Below, one piece after another: positions 26,396-34,796 of a stretch of 64,000 bases of DNA (position 1 is its first letter; each line of letters opens with the position of its first letter). Below the pieces are notes generated by a model, which was not told the DNA's origin, did no database searches, and was given only the letters and a program-made list of their open reading frames with translations. The translations under genes were made by a program, and so were the position numbers. This DNA comes from Microbacterium lemovicicum (GTDB lineage: Bacteria; Actinomycetota; Actinomycetes; Actinomycetales; Microbacteriaceae), in contig NZ_CP031423.1 in assembly GCF_003991875.1 (NCBI RefSeq), positions 2,170,001 through 2,234,000 of the forward strand. Reading direction: 5' to 3'.

Positions 26396-28018
26396 CTAGT
26401 GGTCGGTGGCCTTCTCCGCACCGAAGCCGGTGAGAGAGCGGACGTCCATCTCGGCCGCCGTGCGCGGATCCTCCGGCCGACGCGACAGGAGCGAGCCGAG
26501 CCAGCCGAGCAGGAAGCCCACGGGGATCGAGACGATGCCCGGGTTGTTCAGCGGCCAGATCGCCGTGCCGGTGTTCTTGAACACGCTGGTCTCGGTGCCC
26601 CAGAAGACCGGCGACAGCACGATGAGGATGATGGCCGCGGCCAGTCCCCCGTACATGCTCCAGACGGCGCCCTGCGTGTTGAACCGCCGCCAGAACAGCG
26701 AGTACAGGATCGTCGGCAGGTTCGCCGAGGCGGCGACCGCGAAGGCCAGCGCGACCAGGAACGCCACGTTCTGCCCCTGCACGCCGATGCCGCCGAGGAT
26801 GGCGAGCACGCCGATCACGAGCACCGTGCGGCGGGCGACCTTGACCTCGCCGTCGGGCGGCACGTTCCCCTTCTTCACGACGTTGGCATAGATGTCGTGG
26901 GCGAACGACGCCGCCGCGGTGATCGTGAGTCCGGCCACCACCGCGAGGATCGTGGCGAAGGCCACGGCCGAGATGAACCCGAGCAGGAGCGGGCCGCCGA
27001 GCGCCAGCGCCAGCAGCGGCGCTGCGGAGTTCACACCGCCCGGGGCCGCCTTGATGGCCTCCGGCCCGACGAGGGAACCGGCGCCGTAGCCCAGCACCAG
27101 CGTGAACAGGTAGAAGACCCCGATCAGCCAGATCGCCCACACGACCGACCGACGCGCCTCCTTGGCCGTGGGCACCGTGTAGAAGCGCATGAGCACGTGC
27201 GGCAGACCAGCCGTACCGAGAACGAGGGCGATCGCGAGCGAGATGAAGTCCCACGGGTTCTTGCCGTACTGCAGGCCCGGTCCGAGGATGGCGTCCTTCT
27301 GCTCGGTGATCGAGGCGGCCACCGCGCTCTCCAGCAGCGTGTTCAGGCTGAAGCCGTTGATCGCCAGCACCCAGATGGTCATCACCAGCGCACCGCCGAT
27401 GAGCAGGAACGCCTTGACGATCTGCACCCAGGTCGTGCCCTTCATGCCGCCCACCAGCACGTAGACGATCATGAGCACGCCCACGACGGCCACGACCAGC
27501 GACTGACCGAGCGTCTCCTTGATGCCCAGGAGCAGCGAGACGAGCCCGCCCGCTCCGGCCATCTGCGCGAGCAGGTAGAAGAAGCAGACGGCGAGCGTCG
27601 TGATCGCCGCGGCCATGCGCACCGGACCCTGCTTGAGCCGGAACGACAGCACGTCGGCCATCGTGAACTTGCCCGTGTTGCGCATCAGCTCCGCCACGAG
27701 CAGCAGTGCCACCAGCCAGGCCACGAGGAACCCGATCGAGTAGAGGAACCCGTCGTAGCCGTTGATGGCGATGGCGCCGGTGATACCCAGGAAGGATGCC
27801 GCGGACAGATAGTCGCCCGAGATCGCGAACCCGTTCTGGGGCCCTGTGAAGGAGCGTCCTGCCGCGTAGTAGTCCGCGGCCGTCTTGTTGTTGCGGCTGG
27901 CGCGGATGACGATGAAGAGCGTCACGGCCACGAAGGCGGCGAAGATCGAGATGTTCAGGACCGGGTTGTTCTCCACAGTCTGGACGGCGGCGTGCACGGC
28001 GCCGAAGACGTCGTTCAT
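26396..28018 (-). CDS. Sodium:solute symporter, acetate permease (ActP) type
   Basis: A 540-residue SSS-family membrane protein with about 13 helices. YYAAGRSFTGPQNGFAISGDYLSAASFLGI is the sodium-site signature near residue 50, and FATILAVVAGLTITAAASFAHDIY follows later, as in ActP/MctC carriers of acetate and other short monocarboxylates. Its ATG overlaps the stop of the DUF485 gene (ATGA), the usual yjcH-actP arrangement. A GAF-LuxR regulator is divergent and may control it. Confidence 0.9.
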   Translation of the reverse strand: MNDVFGAVHAAVQTVENNPVLNISIFAAFVAVTLFIVIRASRNNKTAADYYAAGRSFTGPQNGFAISGDYLSAASFLGITGAIAINGYDGFLYSIGFLVAWLVALLLVAELMRNTGKFTMADVLSFRLKQGPVRMAAAITTLAVCFFYLLAQMAGAGGLVSLLLGIKETLGQSLVVAVVGVLMIVYVLVGGMKGTTWVQIVKAFLLIGGALVMTIWVLAINGFSLNTLLESAVAASITEQKDAILGPGLQYGKNPWDFISLAIALVLGTAGLPHVLMRFYTVPTAKEARRSVVWAIWLIGVFYLFTLVLGYGAGSLVGPEAIKAAPGGVNSAAPLLALALGGPLLLGFISAVAFATILAVVAGLTITAAASFAHDIYANVVKKGNVPPDGEVKVARRTVLVIGVLAILGGIGVQGQNVAFLVALAFAVAASANLPTILYSLFWRRFNTQGAVWSMYGGLAAAIILIVLSPVFWGTETSVFKNTGTAIWPLNNPGIVSIPVGFLLGWLGSLLSRRPEDPRTAAEMDVRSLTGFGAEKATDH

Positions 28019-28368
28019 GCGGACGCCTCCTGCTTCTCCAGGTCGGTGCGGATCGCCTCGGCCTTCGGGTCGAGATTGCGGTTGGCGTACCAGACATAGG
28101 CCATCGTGATGGCGAATGTGGTCACGAATTGCCCGAGGCCGAAGATCAGCCCGACGGTGATGTCACCCCAGACGCGCTGCGACATGAATTCGACCGCGAA
28201 CGAGCTGAGCAGGACGTAGGCGAAATACCAGACGAGGAAGGCGATGGCGAGCGGAAAGACGAAGCTGCGCTGCGAGCGCTTCAGCTCCGTGAATTCCCTC
28301 GACTTCTCGACGGCGATGTAATCGATACCGTGCGGTGACGCACCGGCATTCGTCGCGGGATCTGACAT
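28015..28368 (-). CDS. DUF485 membrane protein (YjcH-like partner of the symporter)
   Basis: A 117-residue protein with a soluble N-terminus and two transmembrane helices (FPLAIAFLVWYFAYVLLSSF and VGLIFGLGQFVTTFAITMAY). The motif ELKRSQRSFVFPL before the first helix is typical of DUF485. It is translationally coupled to the ActP-type symporter and probably assists it. AGGAGG lies upstream of the ATG at 28366-28368. Confidence 0.9.
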   Translation of the reverse strand: MSDPATNAGASPHGIDYIAVEKSREFTELKRSQRSFVFPLAIAFLVWYFAYVLLSSFAVEFMSQRVWGDITVGLIFGLGQFVTTFAITMAYVWYANRNLDPKAEAIRTDLEKQEASA

Positions 28369-28503
28369 GGGGCCTCCTTGCCACATGATTCCGACGCAGC
28401 ATCGCGCCGATGGGTCGCGCACGCCGCTTCCGGCGAGCCCGGTGATATCGTCGACGCTACGAAAGGCGGCGCGGTGGCCGTCACCCCCGGAAGTAGGTAG
28501 TGC

Positions 28504-29358
28504 GTGGTGGCACTCGCGACAGCCGAGAGCGATGAGCAGCTCCTCTCCCGCGCGGTCGCCGACCTCGTCGCCCGCACGCGCTTCCCGGTGGCCTTCGGCG
28601 GCCTCCAGCACGGCGGCGCCATCCATGTCTCCTCGATCGTCGGTGCGCGCACGCGCAGCATCGACGGTCTGGTCGTGCAGTCGGAGCGCGGTCTCGGCGG
28701 GCGCGCGCTGGTCGAGAAGCGCCCGCGCATGGCGGTGGACTACCGGCGGGCGCGCAGCATCACGCACGACTACGACCGGGCGATCCTGGGCGAGGGCATC
28801 TCCACCCTCTTCGCCGTCCCCGTGATGGTGTCGGGCGAGGCGCGCGGCGTGATCTATTGCGGGTCCTGGTCGGAAGCGCCCGTCGGCGACGTCGTGGCAC
28901 GTCCGGCGCTGGGCGTCGCGGCCGAGCTCGCGACGGAGCTGCGCGTGCGCGAAGAGGTGAGCCGGCGGGTCTCCCGCCTGCCGTCCAGCGGCGACGGGCT
29001 CGTCTCGCGGGCGCGCGAGGAGCTCAGGGAGACCTACGCCGAGCTCCGGTCGATCGCCGCGACCGTGCAGGACGACCTTCTGCGCGAACGCCTCGAGCAT
29101 CTCGAGCGCAAGCTCGCAGCGCTCACCCGCGACGACGCCGTCGACGCCTCCCTCTCGTCCGATATCCATCTCACCCCGCGTGAGACGGATGTGCTGGCGT
29201 GCGCCGCACTGGGTGCGACGAATTCCGAGATCGGCGCGGATCTCCGATTGAAAGAGGCGACGGTGAAGTCCTATCTCGCCTCCGCGATGGCGAAATTGGA
29301 TGCCTCGACGCGCCATGCCGCGGTGATGAAAGCGCGGCGCGCGGGAATTCTCCCCTGA
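28504..29358 (+). CDS. GAF-domain LuxR-type transcriptional regulator
   Basis: A 284-residue regulator with an N-terminal GAF-like sensor (about residues 10-150, RGLGGRALVEKRPRMAVDY), a helical linker (about 165-210) and a C-terminal LuxR/NarL helix-turn-helix (LTPRETDVLACAALGATNSE, about 222-284). No receiver domain is present. It is divergent from the DUF485/acetate symporter operon, making that the likely target. Start is GTG at 28504, with another GTG directly after it. Confidence 0.85.
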   Translation: MVALATAESDEQLLSRAVADLVARTRFPVAFGGLQHGGAIHVSSIVGARTRSIDGLVVQSERGLGGRALVEKRPRMAVDYRRARSITHDYDRAILGEGISTLFAVPVMVSGEARGVIYCGSWSEAPVGDVVARPALGVAAELATELRVREEVSRRVSRLPSSGDGLVSRAREELRETYAELRSIAATVQDDLLRERLEHLERKLAALTRDDAVDASLSSDIHLTPRETDVLACAALGATNSEIGADLRLKEATVKSYLASAMAKLDASTRHAAVMKARRAGILP

Positions 29359-29428
29359 CCGCAATTGCACACGCGCGGTATATCGCTGTGAAAAGCGGAT
29401 AAGTCCTATTCGCGCGTGAGCGAAGTCG

Positions 29429-29434
29429 TACCAT
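29429..29434 (+). promoter_or_regulatory. -10 box of a probable leaderless lsr2 promoter
   Basis: TACCAT ends six bases before the lsr2 ATG, in a locally AT-richer stretch (about 29345-29440). There is no ribosome site, so the message probably starts at or within a base or two of the ATG. Confidence 0.45.
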
Positions 29435-29440
29435 TCACGT

Positions 29441-29788
29441 ATGGCTCGCAAAATCGTTCATCAGCTCATCGACGATCTCGACGGCACGGAGATCGAGGCA
29501 GGTGAGGGCGAGACCGTCCTCTTCTCGATCGACGGCATCGCCTACGAGATCGATCTCACCGACGCGAACGCGTCGGCCCTCCGCTCGTCGCTCGAGCGCT
29601 ACGTCGCCGCCGCCCGCTCGGTGTCCTCGCGCGGCTCGTCCGGACAGGGCGACTCCCGTCCGCGTCGACGCACGCCGTCGCAGGACTTCTCGGAGATCCG
29701 CTCCTGGGCCAAGTCCAACGGCTTCCAGGTCTCCGAGCGCGGGCGGGTGCCGGCATCCGTCATCGAGGCCTACGAGGCCGCCCACTGA
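29441..29788 (+). CDS. lsr2: Lsr2 nucleoid-associated protein
   Basis: A 115-residue histone-like protein that bridges AT-rich DNA and silences foreign genes in actinobacteria. The N-terminal dimerisation domain (KIVHQLIDDLDGTEIEAGEG, then GIAYEIDLTDANASALR) and the C-terminal DNA-binding domain with the AT-hook-like RGR (SWAKSNGFQVSERGRVPASV) are intact, joined by an Arg/Ser-rich linker. It is monocistronic with a strong terminator behind it. Confidence 0.95.
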   Translation: MARKIVHQLIDDLDGTEIEAGEGETVLFSIDGIAYEIDLTDANASALRSSLERYVAAARSVSSRGSSGQGDSRPRRRTPSQDFSEIRSWAKSNGFQVSERGRVPASVIEAYEAAH

Positions 29789-29804
29789 TCTTCAGCGCAC
29801 GATG

Positions 29805-29835
29805 AAAGCCCCGGTGCCGTCGGCGCCGGGGCTTT
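29805..29835. terminator. Terminator hairpin after lsr2
   Basis: AAAGCCCCGGTGCC (29805-29818) pairs with GGCGCCGGGGCTTT (29822-29835) with one G-T pair and a three-base loop, ending in TTT on the plus strand. It also serves the convergent small membrane-protein gene. Confidence 0.85.
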
Positions 29836-29847
29836 CCCGTGTGTCGA

Positions 29848-30012
29848 TCAGGTGCGGGTGCCGCGCCGGATGTAGCGGAGCAGAGCCATGATGATGGCGA
29901 TGACGAGGATGACGATCCCGATCCAGAGCAGGAACTTCACCGCCTCCACGAACAGTCCGGTGAACAGCAGGACGACCCCGACGATGAGCAGGATGATGGC
30001 GAGAGCTGGCAT
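29848..30012 (-). CDS. Small hydrophobic membrane protein
   Basis: A 54-residue protein made almost wholly of two hydrophobic helices (ALAIILLIVGVVLLFTGLFV and FLLWIGIVILVIAIIMALL), ending RRGTRT. The ATG at 30010-30012 is preferred because CGAGGT lies directly upstream; a longer reading from 30030 adds six residues. Such mini-membrane proteins are common in actinobacteria; no function known. Confidence 0.72.
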   Translation of the reverse strand: MPALAIILLIVGVVLLFTGLFVEAVKFLLWIGIVILVIAIIMALLRYIRRGTRT

Positions 30013-30082
30013 ACCTCGAGGATGCCGCAACGAGCGGAACCGCCTCCGGGGGTTGACGGCACCCGCCGATCGGTGAGAGAGG

Positions 30083-30748
30083 TCAGAGCGTCGCGGTGCC
30101 GGCGCTGGCGAGGTAGCGGATGACGGCGAGCACCCGCCGGTGGTCGTCCGCGTCGACCGGCAGGCCGAGCGCGTCGTAGATGTTCGAGGTGTGCTGCACG
30201 ACCGCCTTCTCGCTCAGGACGAGCTGGGCGGCGATCGCGGCGTTGCTGCGGCCCTCGGCCATGAGCCCGAGCACCTCGAGCTGGCGGGGCGTCAGTCCGC
30301 CGACCGCCCCGCTCAGTCTGCTCGCGCGCGTCACCATGACCGCCACGACCTCGGGGTCGAGGGCGGTGCCCCCGTCGGCGACGCGGCGGACGTCGGAGGT
30401 GAAGGTCTGGACGTCGGCGATGCGCTGCTTGAGGAGATACCCGACTCCGCCGGTCTGGCTCTCCAGCAGATCCGTCGCGTACCGCCGCTGCACGTGCTGC
30501 GAGAGCACCACCACGGCCATCGTCGGATGCGCGCGGCGGATGCGCAGGGCCGCCACGAGCCCTTCGTCGGTGTAGGTCGGCGGCATCCGGATGTCGGTGA
30601 TGACGAGGTCGGGAACGTGCCGGGCGACCTCCCGCTCCAGCTGCGCCGCGGTGCCCACCGAGGCGACGACGTCGAATCCGTCGGTGTCCAGGACGTGAGC
30701 CAGGCCCTCGCGCAGGAGGACCTCGTCTTCGCCGATCACGATGCGCAT
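30083..30748 (-). CDS. NarL/LuxR-family response regulator
   Basis: A 221-residue response regulator. The receiver domain has Asp8/Glu7 and phospho-acceptor Asp52 (DLVITDIRMPP) and a conserved lysine in GYLLKQRI. The C-terminal LuxR helix-turn-helix reads LTPRQLEVLGLMAEGRSNAA. It overlaps the histidine kinase gene by 13 bases and is its cognate partner. The regulated genes are not evident; the palindrome upstream of the kinase gene could be a self-target. Confidence 0.93.
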   Translation of the reverse strand: MRIVIGEDEVLLREGLAHVLDTDGFDVVASVGTAAQLEREVARHVPDLVITDIRMPPTYTDEGLVAALRIRRAHPTMAVVVLSQHVQRRYATDLLESQTGGVGYLLKQRIADVQTFTSDVRRVADGGTALDPEVVAVMVTRASRLSGAVGGLTPRQLEVLGLMAEGRSNAAIAAQLVLSEKAVVQHTSNIYDALGLPVDADDHRRVLAVIRYLASAGTATL

Positions 30749-32490
30749 GGCAGTACCACCTTCACCCGGGTCCCCGCACCCTTGGGGGAGTCGATCTGGA
30801 AATGCCCGCCCAGCACGTCGATGCGGTCGGTGACGCCGAGGAGTCCGCTGCCGTGGGCCGTGGTCGCCCCGCCGACCCCGTCGTCGGCCACGTCGAGGTG
30901 CAGCTCGGTCGGCGTCTGCACGATGCTGACGTGCACCGACTCGGCCCGCGAGTGCTTGACGGCGTTGGTCAGCACCTCGGCGATGATGAAATACGCCGTG
31001 TGCGTGATGGGTGCCGGCAGCGGGCTGTCGCCGAGCTCCGTGCGGAGCGTGGCGGGGATGCTCAGCCGGTCGACCAGGTCCTCGGTGGCGACGGCGAGCC
31101 CGGTCTCCACGAGCGCCGCGGGCAGCACGTTGTGCACCAGACGCCGCAGGTCGGCCGCCGCGCCGTCGATGCGTCGGCGCAGCTCCGCCGCGGCCGCCGC
31201 GGAGCCCGGATCCGCCTCCGGCCGGGTGGCGATGTTCTGCGCGTCGAGGGCGAGGAGGACGAGCTGCATCTGCAGCCCGTCGTGGAGGTCCTGGGCGATC
31301 CGGTAGCGCTCGCGATCCGCCGTCTCGACGATGCGCACGCGGGACTCCGACAGCTCCTCGTTGCTCGCGATCAGCTCTGCCGTGAGACGCTCCCGGTCGA
31401 TGGCGATGGCCAGCACCTCGGCCGCCCGGTTGACGGGATACGGGTCGCCGATCATCCGCGTGTCGTAGACGATCGCCCCGACGAGGCGTTCGCCCACGTG
31501 CACCTGCACCCAGTCGCGGTCGGGGTCGTCCCTGGTCGCGTCGACGTCGGCCCCGAACTCGTCGACGTACGCCGCCTTCTCGGGCGACCAGTACACGATC
31601 AGCAGCGACTCGTCACCCAGCGTGCCCGCCAGCGCGCGGCCCACGGCGGGCCGGGTGACACCGCCGATGCCGAGCCAGGCACTGAGGGCCTCGAGGTCTC
31701 CGGTGCGGGTGAAGCCGCCGTTGAGCACGCCGATGAGGAATGCGATGGGGATGCCGCACGAGATGCCGAGCTGCACGATCCCCACGACGAGAGGGTCCAC
31801 TCCGAGCGGGCGGCCGATGTTCGGCGCCGCGACGATGGCCAGCACCGCCAGGATCCCGTACAGGAAGAGCGGCAGGAGCACCCGACGGTGGACGGCGTCG
31901 GCGCGCAGGAGGCGACGGGTCAGGATGACGGCGGTGGAGACCATGACGCCGATGCCGACGACGGACTGCGTCGCGGCCGCGATCTCGTCGAGCTGCGTCT
32001 GCCCGACCGTGACGAACACGACGCGGGCGCCCTGCAGCAGGACCGACAGCACGTAGCCGACCACGACCGTCGCGACGGAGAGCCGTCCCCGCAGCCGGCC
32101 GGACGGGAAGGCGTGCAGGAGGTGGACCGTCACCGCGAGGGTGAGCGTCGCCGAGACCGCGCCGATGATCTGCAGGAACTCGTCCGGCAGGTTGCCGAGG
32201 GCGTTGAGGAAGAGCGAGAGCGCACCGAGGTAGATGAGAGCGCCCATCGCGTTGCCGGGCCGGCGCCACCAGGCGATGATGCCCGCGGTCGCCCAGATCA
32301 GGGCGACGCCGGAGAAGAGCAGCGTCACCATGAGCAGCTCCGGCGTGCCGGCCGCCACGGCCACCTGCATGACGGTGATCAGCACGGAGCAGAACGCGAG
32401 GGTGACGAGCGCCAGCCGCAGAGAACCCGACCGCGCGCCGCGGAGCCGGATGGGGATCGGCGCCGTCCCGCCTGACGTCCCTGCGACCAC
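30736..32490 (-). CDS. Membrane sensor histidine kinase (NarL-partner type)
   Basis: A 584-residue kinase. Roughly eight hydrophobic helices form the N-terminal sensor (to about residue 270), then a linker, the HisKA_3 dimerisation motif YRIAQDLHDGLQMQ with phospho-acceptor His403, and an HATPase domain (NAVKHSRAESV, DDGVGGATTAHGSGLLGVTD). The start was set at GTG 32488-32490 because AGGAGG lies six bases before it, inside the longer open frame that begins at 32520. A GGCTAGG/CCTAGGCC palindrome (about 32544-32561) lies upstream and could bind the paired regulator. Confidence 0.9.
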   Translation of the reverse strand: MVAGTSGGTAPIPIRLRGARSGSLRLALVTLAFCSVLITVMQVAVAAGTPELLMVTLLFSGVALIWATAGIIAWWRRPGNAMGALIYLGALSLFLNALGNLPDEFLQIIGAVSATLTLAVTVHLLHAFPSGRLRGRLSVATVVVGYVLSVLLQGARVVFVTVGQTQLDEIAAATQSVVGIGVMVSTAVILTRRLLRADAVHRRVLLPLFLYGILAVLAIVAAPNIGRPLGVDPLVVGIVQLGISCGIPIAFLIGVLNGGFTRTGDLEALSAWLGIGGVTRPAVGRALAGTLGDESLLIVYWSPEKAAYVDEFGADVDATRDDPDRDWVQVHVGERLVGAIVYDTRMIGDPYPVNRAAEVLAIAIDRERLTAELIASNEELSESRVRIVETADRERYRIAQDLHDGLQMQLVLLALDAQNIATRPEADPGSAAAAAELRRRIDGAAADLRRLVHNVLPAALVETGLAVATEDLVDRLSIPATLRTELGDSPLPAPITHTAYFIIAEVLTNAVKHSRAESVHVSIVQTPTELHLDVADDGVGGATTAHGSGLLGVTDRIDVLGGHFQIDSPKGAGTRVKVVLPCAS

Positions 32491-32700
32491 GGTGACCCTC
32501 CTCGGGATCGATGATCCCACTGTGGCGCAGGCTGCGCAGACCGGGCTAGGGACCTAGGCCCATGTCCGCCCTGTCTGCGCCCACATCCCACAGCGGCGCG
32601 TGGTTCGCAACCCCGTGAGTGACTTCCGTTTCGCGGTCGCACAGTGATCGGACCGACCCGCTGGGGTCGTGGACGGAAGGAACGAGCATTTCAGACCAGG

Positions 32701-33030
32701 TCAGAGCTGGTCGTCCCATCCCGGCGTCGGGTCGTCGACGGGCAGTCCGACCGGCGCGTCACGCGTGTCCGCGCGGGCGTTCAGCTCGTCGACGAGGCCG
32801 CCGTCCTCGATCTCCTCGCCCTCGTCATCGGGCTGCGACTCGGCGACGATCTGGCTCGCCGGCCCGAGCAGGAGGGTCGCATCCACGCGCACGCCATCGC
32901 GACGCCGGACGGGGATGGTGACCGTGTCAGCTGTGCCCGCCTCGGCTAGGATCCTGCTGTACCGCAGGACGGCGTCGGCAATGGCGTCCCCTGTGACGAA
33001 TGCGTCGCCGGCATAGATGACAGTCTTCAT
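32701..33030 (-). CDS. Hypothetical protein
   Basis: A 109-residue soluble, acidic protein. The N-terminal half (MKTVIYAGDAFVTGDAIADAV and SRILAEAGTADTVTIPVRR) looks like a small alpha/beta domain; the C-terminal third is acidic and probably disordered. I do not recognise a family. It is divergent from the DUF7882-type gene, about 100 bases away, and has no strong ribosome site. Confidence 0.62.
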   Translation of the reverse strand: MKTVIYAGDAFVTGDAIADAVLRYSRILAEAGTADTVTIPVRRRDGVRVDATLLLGPASQIVAESQPDDEGEEIEDGGLVDELNARADTRDAPVGLPVDDPTPGWDDQL

Positions 33031-33071
33031 CCCGTCTGTCTACAAGCCCGGTGGCGGATCCACTCTGACCC

Positions 33072-33100
33072 TTGCTTCTCAGTACCTCGCACGCTAGAGC
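33072..33100 (+). promoter_or_regulatory. Promoter of the DUF7882-type gene pair
   Basis: TTGCTT (33072-33077), a 17-base spacer and TAGAGC (33095-33100) lie about 30 bases before the ATG at 33133. Confidence 0.6.
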
Positions 33101-33132
33101 CTGTGGTCGCACAACGAGCGAGGAGTGCCCTC

Positions 33133-33468
33133 ATGGGCCGTTTCATCTACGACGGACAGATCAGGATCGACTTCGAGGACCGTCTCCTCGCGCACCTGCA
33201 GACGACCATCACCACGAAGCTCCGCCGTGGCGAGCCGTTCACCTTCGTGTGGAAGGACGACAACAGCATCGGCGACGGCCGCACCCTCGTGTGGATCCAC
33301 CCCGGCGCCTCGCTGGTGTTCAAGTTCTACGGCAGCCGTCGGCCCCAGCTCAACCGCGCATGGCTCGACGCCCTGATGCACACCGCCAACTCGCCCACGG
33401 GACTGTACGTCGTGCCCGAACCGGCGGACTCCCCCCAGAGACAGGAACTGACCGATGAAGCGGATTGA
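33133..33468 (+). CDS. DUF7882-type small protein (often labelled ATP-dependent DNA ligase)
   Basis: A 111-residue protein with the conserved run FIYDGQIRIDFEDRLLAHLQ, then RRGEPFTFVWKDD, GDGRTLVWIHPGASLVFKFY and LNRAWLDALMHTANSPTGLY. This is a Microbacteriaceae family that databases often call ATP-dependent DNA ligase, but no ligase lysine motif or nucleotidyltransferase domain is visible, so that label is not supported. GAGGAG precedes the ATG. The next small gene starts inside it. Confidence 0.8.
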   Translation: MGRFIYDGQIRIDFEDRLLAHLQTTITTKLRRGEPFTFVWKDDNSIGDGRTLVWIHPGASLVFKFYGSRRPQLNRAWLDALMHTANSPTGLYVVPEPADSPQRQELTDEAD

Positions 33469-33673
33469 CATCGTCTACGGCGGCCGGATGTACAGCATCG
33501 GCGGTCGCGAGTACGAAGACGTGAAGACGGAGATCGCCGAGGGCATCACGTCGCGGAAGCCGCAGTGGCTCGTCGTCAACGACGGCGAGGGCCACCACCG
33601 CGATGCGCACCTGCTGCTGGTGCCCGGGATCGACGTCGCCGTCATACCGATCCCCGGCCACGACGAGGAATAG
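33455..33673 (+). CDS. Small hypothetical protein paired with the DUF7882-type gene
   Basis: A 72-residue protein, probably a small beta-rich domain (RIDIVYGGRMYSIGGREYED, then QWLVVNDGEGHHRDAHLLLV). It overlaps the preceding gene by 14 bases and precedes the esterase gene by six, so it is translated in the same unit. No function recognised. Confidence 0.68.
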   Translation: MKRIDIVYGGRMYSIGGREYEDVKTEIAEGITSRKPQWLVVNDGEGHHRDAHLLLVPGIDVAVIPIPGHDEE

Positions 33674-33679
33674 CGCCGG

Positions 33680-34651
33680 ATGCCGCAGTACGACCTTCCG
33701 CTCGAGGAGCTCCGCGACTACCGGCCGACGGTGCGCCGTCGCGACGACTTCGCCGAGTTCTGGTCGGACACGCTCGCGGAGTCCCGCGCCGCGACCGTGC
33801 CCGCGTCGACCCGTCGGGTCGACTCCGGCCTCCGGCTCGTCGACACCTCCGACCTGGAGTTCCCGGGCTTCGGCGGCGAGCGCGTGCGCGGATGGGTGCA
33901 CGTCCCCGCCGGCGCCGCCGGGCCGCTTCCCGCGGTCGTGGAGTTCATCGGCTACGGCGGCGGGCGCAAGCTCGCGTGGCAGGACCACGCGTACGCGGAG
34001 GCCGGCTACGTCCACGTCGTCATGGACACGCGCGGCCAGGGCTGGTGGGCCGTCGGCGCCACAGCCGATCACGGCGCCGGCGAGGGCATCGGCAGCATCC
34101 CGGGTCAGATGACCCGCGGCATCCTGGATCCCGCCGACTACTTCTACCGCCGGGTGTTCACGGATGCCGCGCTGCTCGTCGACGCGGTGCGCGAGCTTCC
34201 GCAGGTCGACGAGACCCGCGTGGCGGTGACCGGCGGCAGCCAGGGCGGCGGCATCGCGATCGCGGCGGCGGCCCTCAGCGAGGGGCTGGTCGGCGCAGCC
34301 GTCGACGTGCCGTTCCTCTGCCACTTCGAGCGCGCCGTCGCCCTCACCGATGCCCGGCCGTACGGTGAGCTGGTCGACTTCTTCGCGCGCTACCGCGACG
34401 ACGTGGAGCGGGCGTTCGACACGCTCTCCTACTTCGACGCCGTCAACCTCGCCCCGGCGGCCGACGTGCCGGCGCTGTTCTCCGTCGCCCTGCGCGACGA
34501 CATCTGCCCTCCCTCGACCGTGTTCGCCGCCTACAACGCGTGGGCGGGTCCGCGCGACATCGCCGTGTACCCCTTCAACGGGCACGAGGGCGGAGGCGAG
34601 CACCACATGCTGCGCCGCCTGGCGTTCTTCCGCGAGGTCTTCGGCGCCTGA
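33680..34651 (+). CDS. Acetyl xylan esterase / cephalosporin-C deacetylase family esterase
   Basis: A 323-residue alpha/beta hydrolase of the AXE1 family, which removes acetyl groups from xylo-oligosaccharides and related esters. The family motif RGQGWWAVG, the nucleophile elbow GGSQGGG (Ser187), the acid in SVALRDDICPPSTVFAAYN and the C-terminal histidine in NGHEGGGEHHM are all present. There is no signal peptide, so it acts in the cytoplasm. It follows the two small genes after six bases and is closed by a strong hairpin. Confidence 0.9.
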   Translation: MPQYDLPLEELRDYRPTVRRRDDFAEFWSDTLAESRAATVPASTRRVDSGLRLVDTSDLEFPGFGGERVRGWVHVPAGAAGPLPAVVEFIGYGGGRKLAWQDHAYAEAGYVHVVMDTRGQGWWAVGATADHGAGEGIGSIPGQMTRGILDPADYFYRRVFTDAALLVDAVRELPQVDETRVAVTGGSQGGGIAIAAAALSEGLVGAAVDVPFLCHFERAVALTDARPYGELVDFFARYRDDVERAFDTLSYFDAVNLAPAADVPALFSVALRDDICPPSTVFAAYNAWAGPRDIAVYPFNGHEGGGEHHMLRRLAFFREVFGA

Positions 34652-34664
34652 ACGGATCGGGCCT

Positions 34665-34702
34665 GGACGCTCAGGGGCCGAGCCGCGTCGGCCCCGGCGT
34701 CC
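34665..34702 (+). terminator. Terminator hairpin after the esterase gene
   Basis: GGGGCCGA (34674-34681) pairs with TCGGCCCC (34688-34695), extended by GGACGC (34665-34670) with GCGTCC (34697-34702). It starts 14 bases after the stop. Confidence 0.8.
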
Positions 34703-34796
34703 GCCCGGCACCGGGCGACAGGCGTCGGGCTTAGTCGCTGCGGTCGGGTTCGTCCAGTCCCGTCCACCGCAGCGCTCCGGCCGCGATAGTAGGGGC

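Noticed and set aside
33133..33468. ATP-dependent DNA ligase
   Set aside because: At 111 residues it has no nucleotidyltransferase lysine motif or ligase domain; the label would be a carried-over database error.
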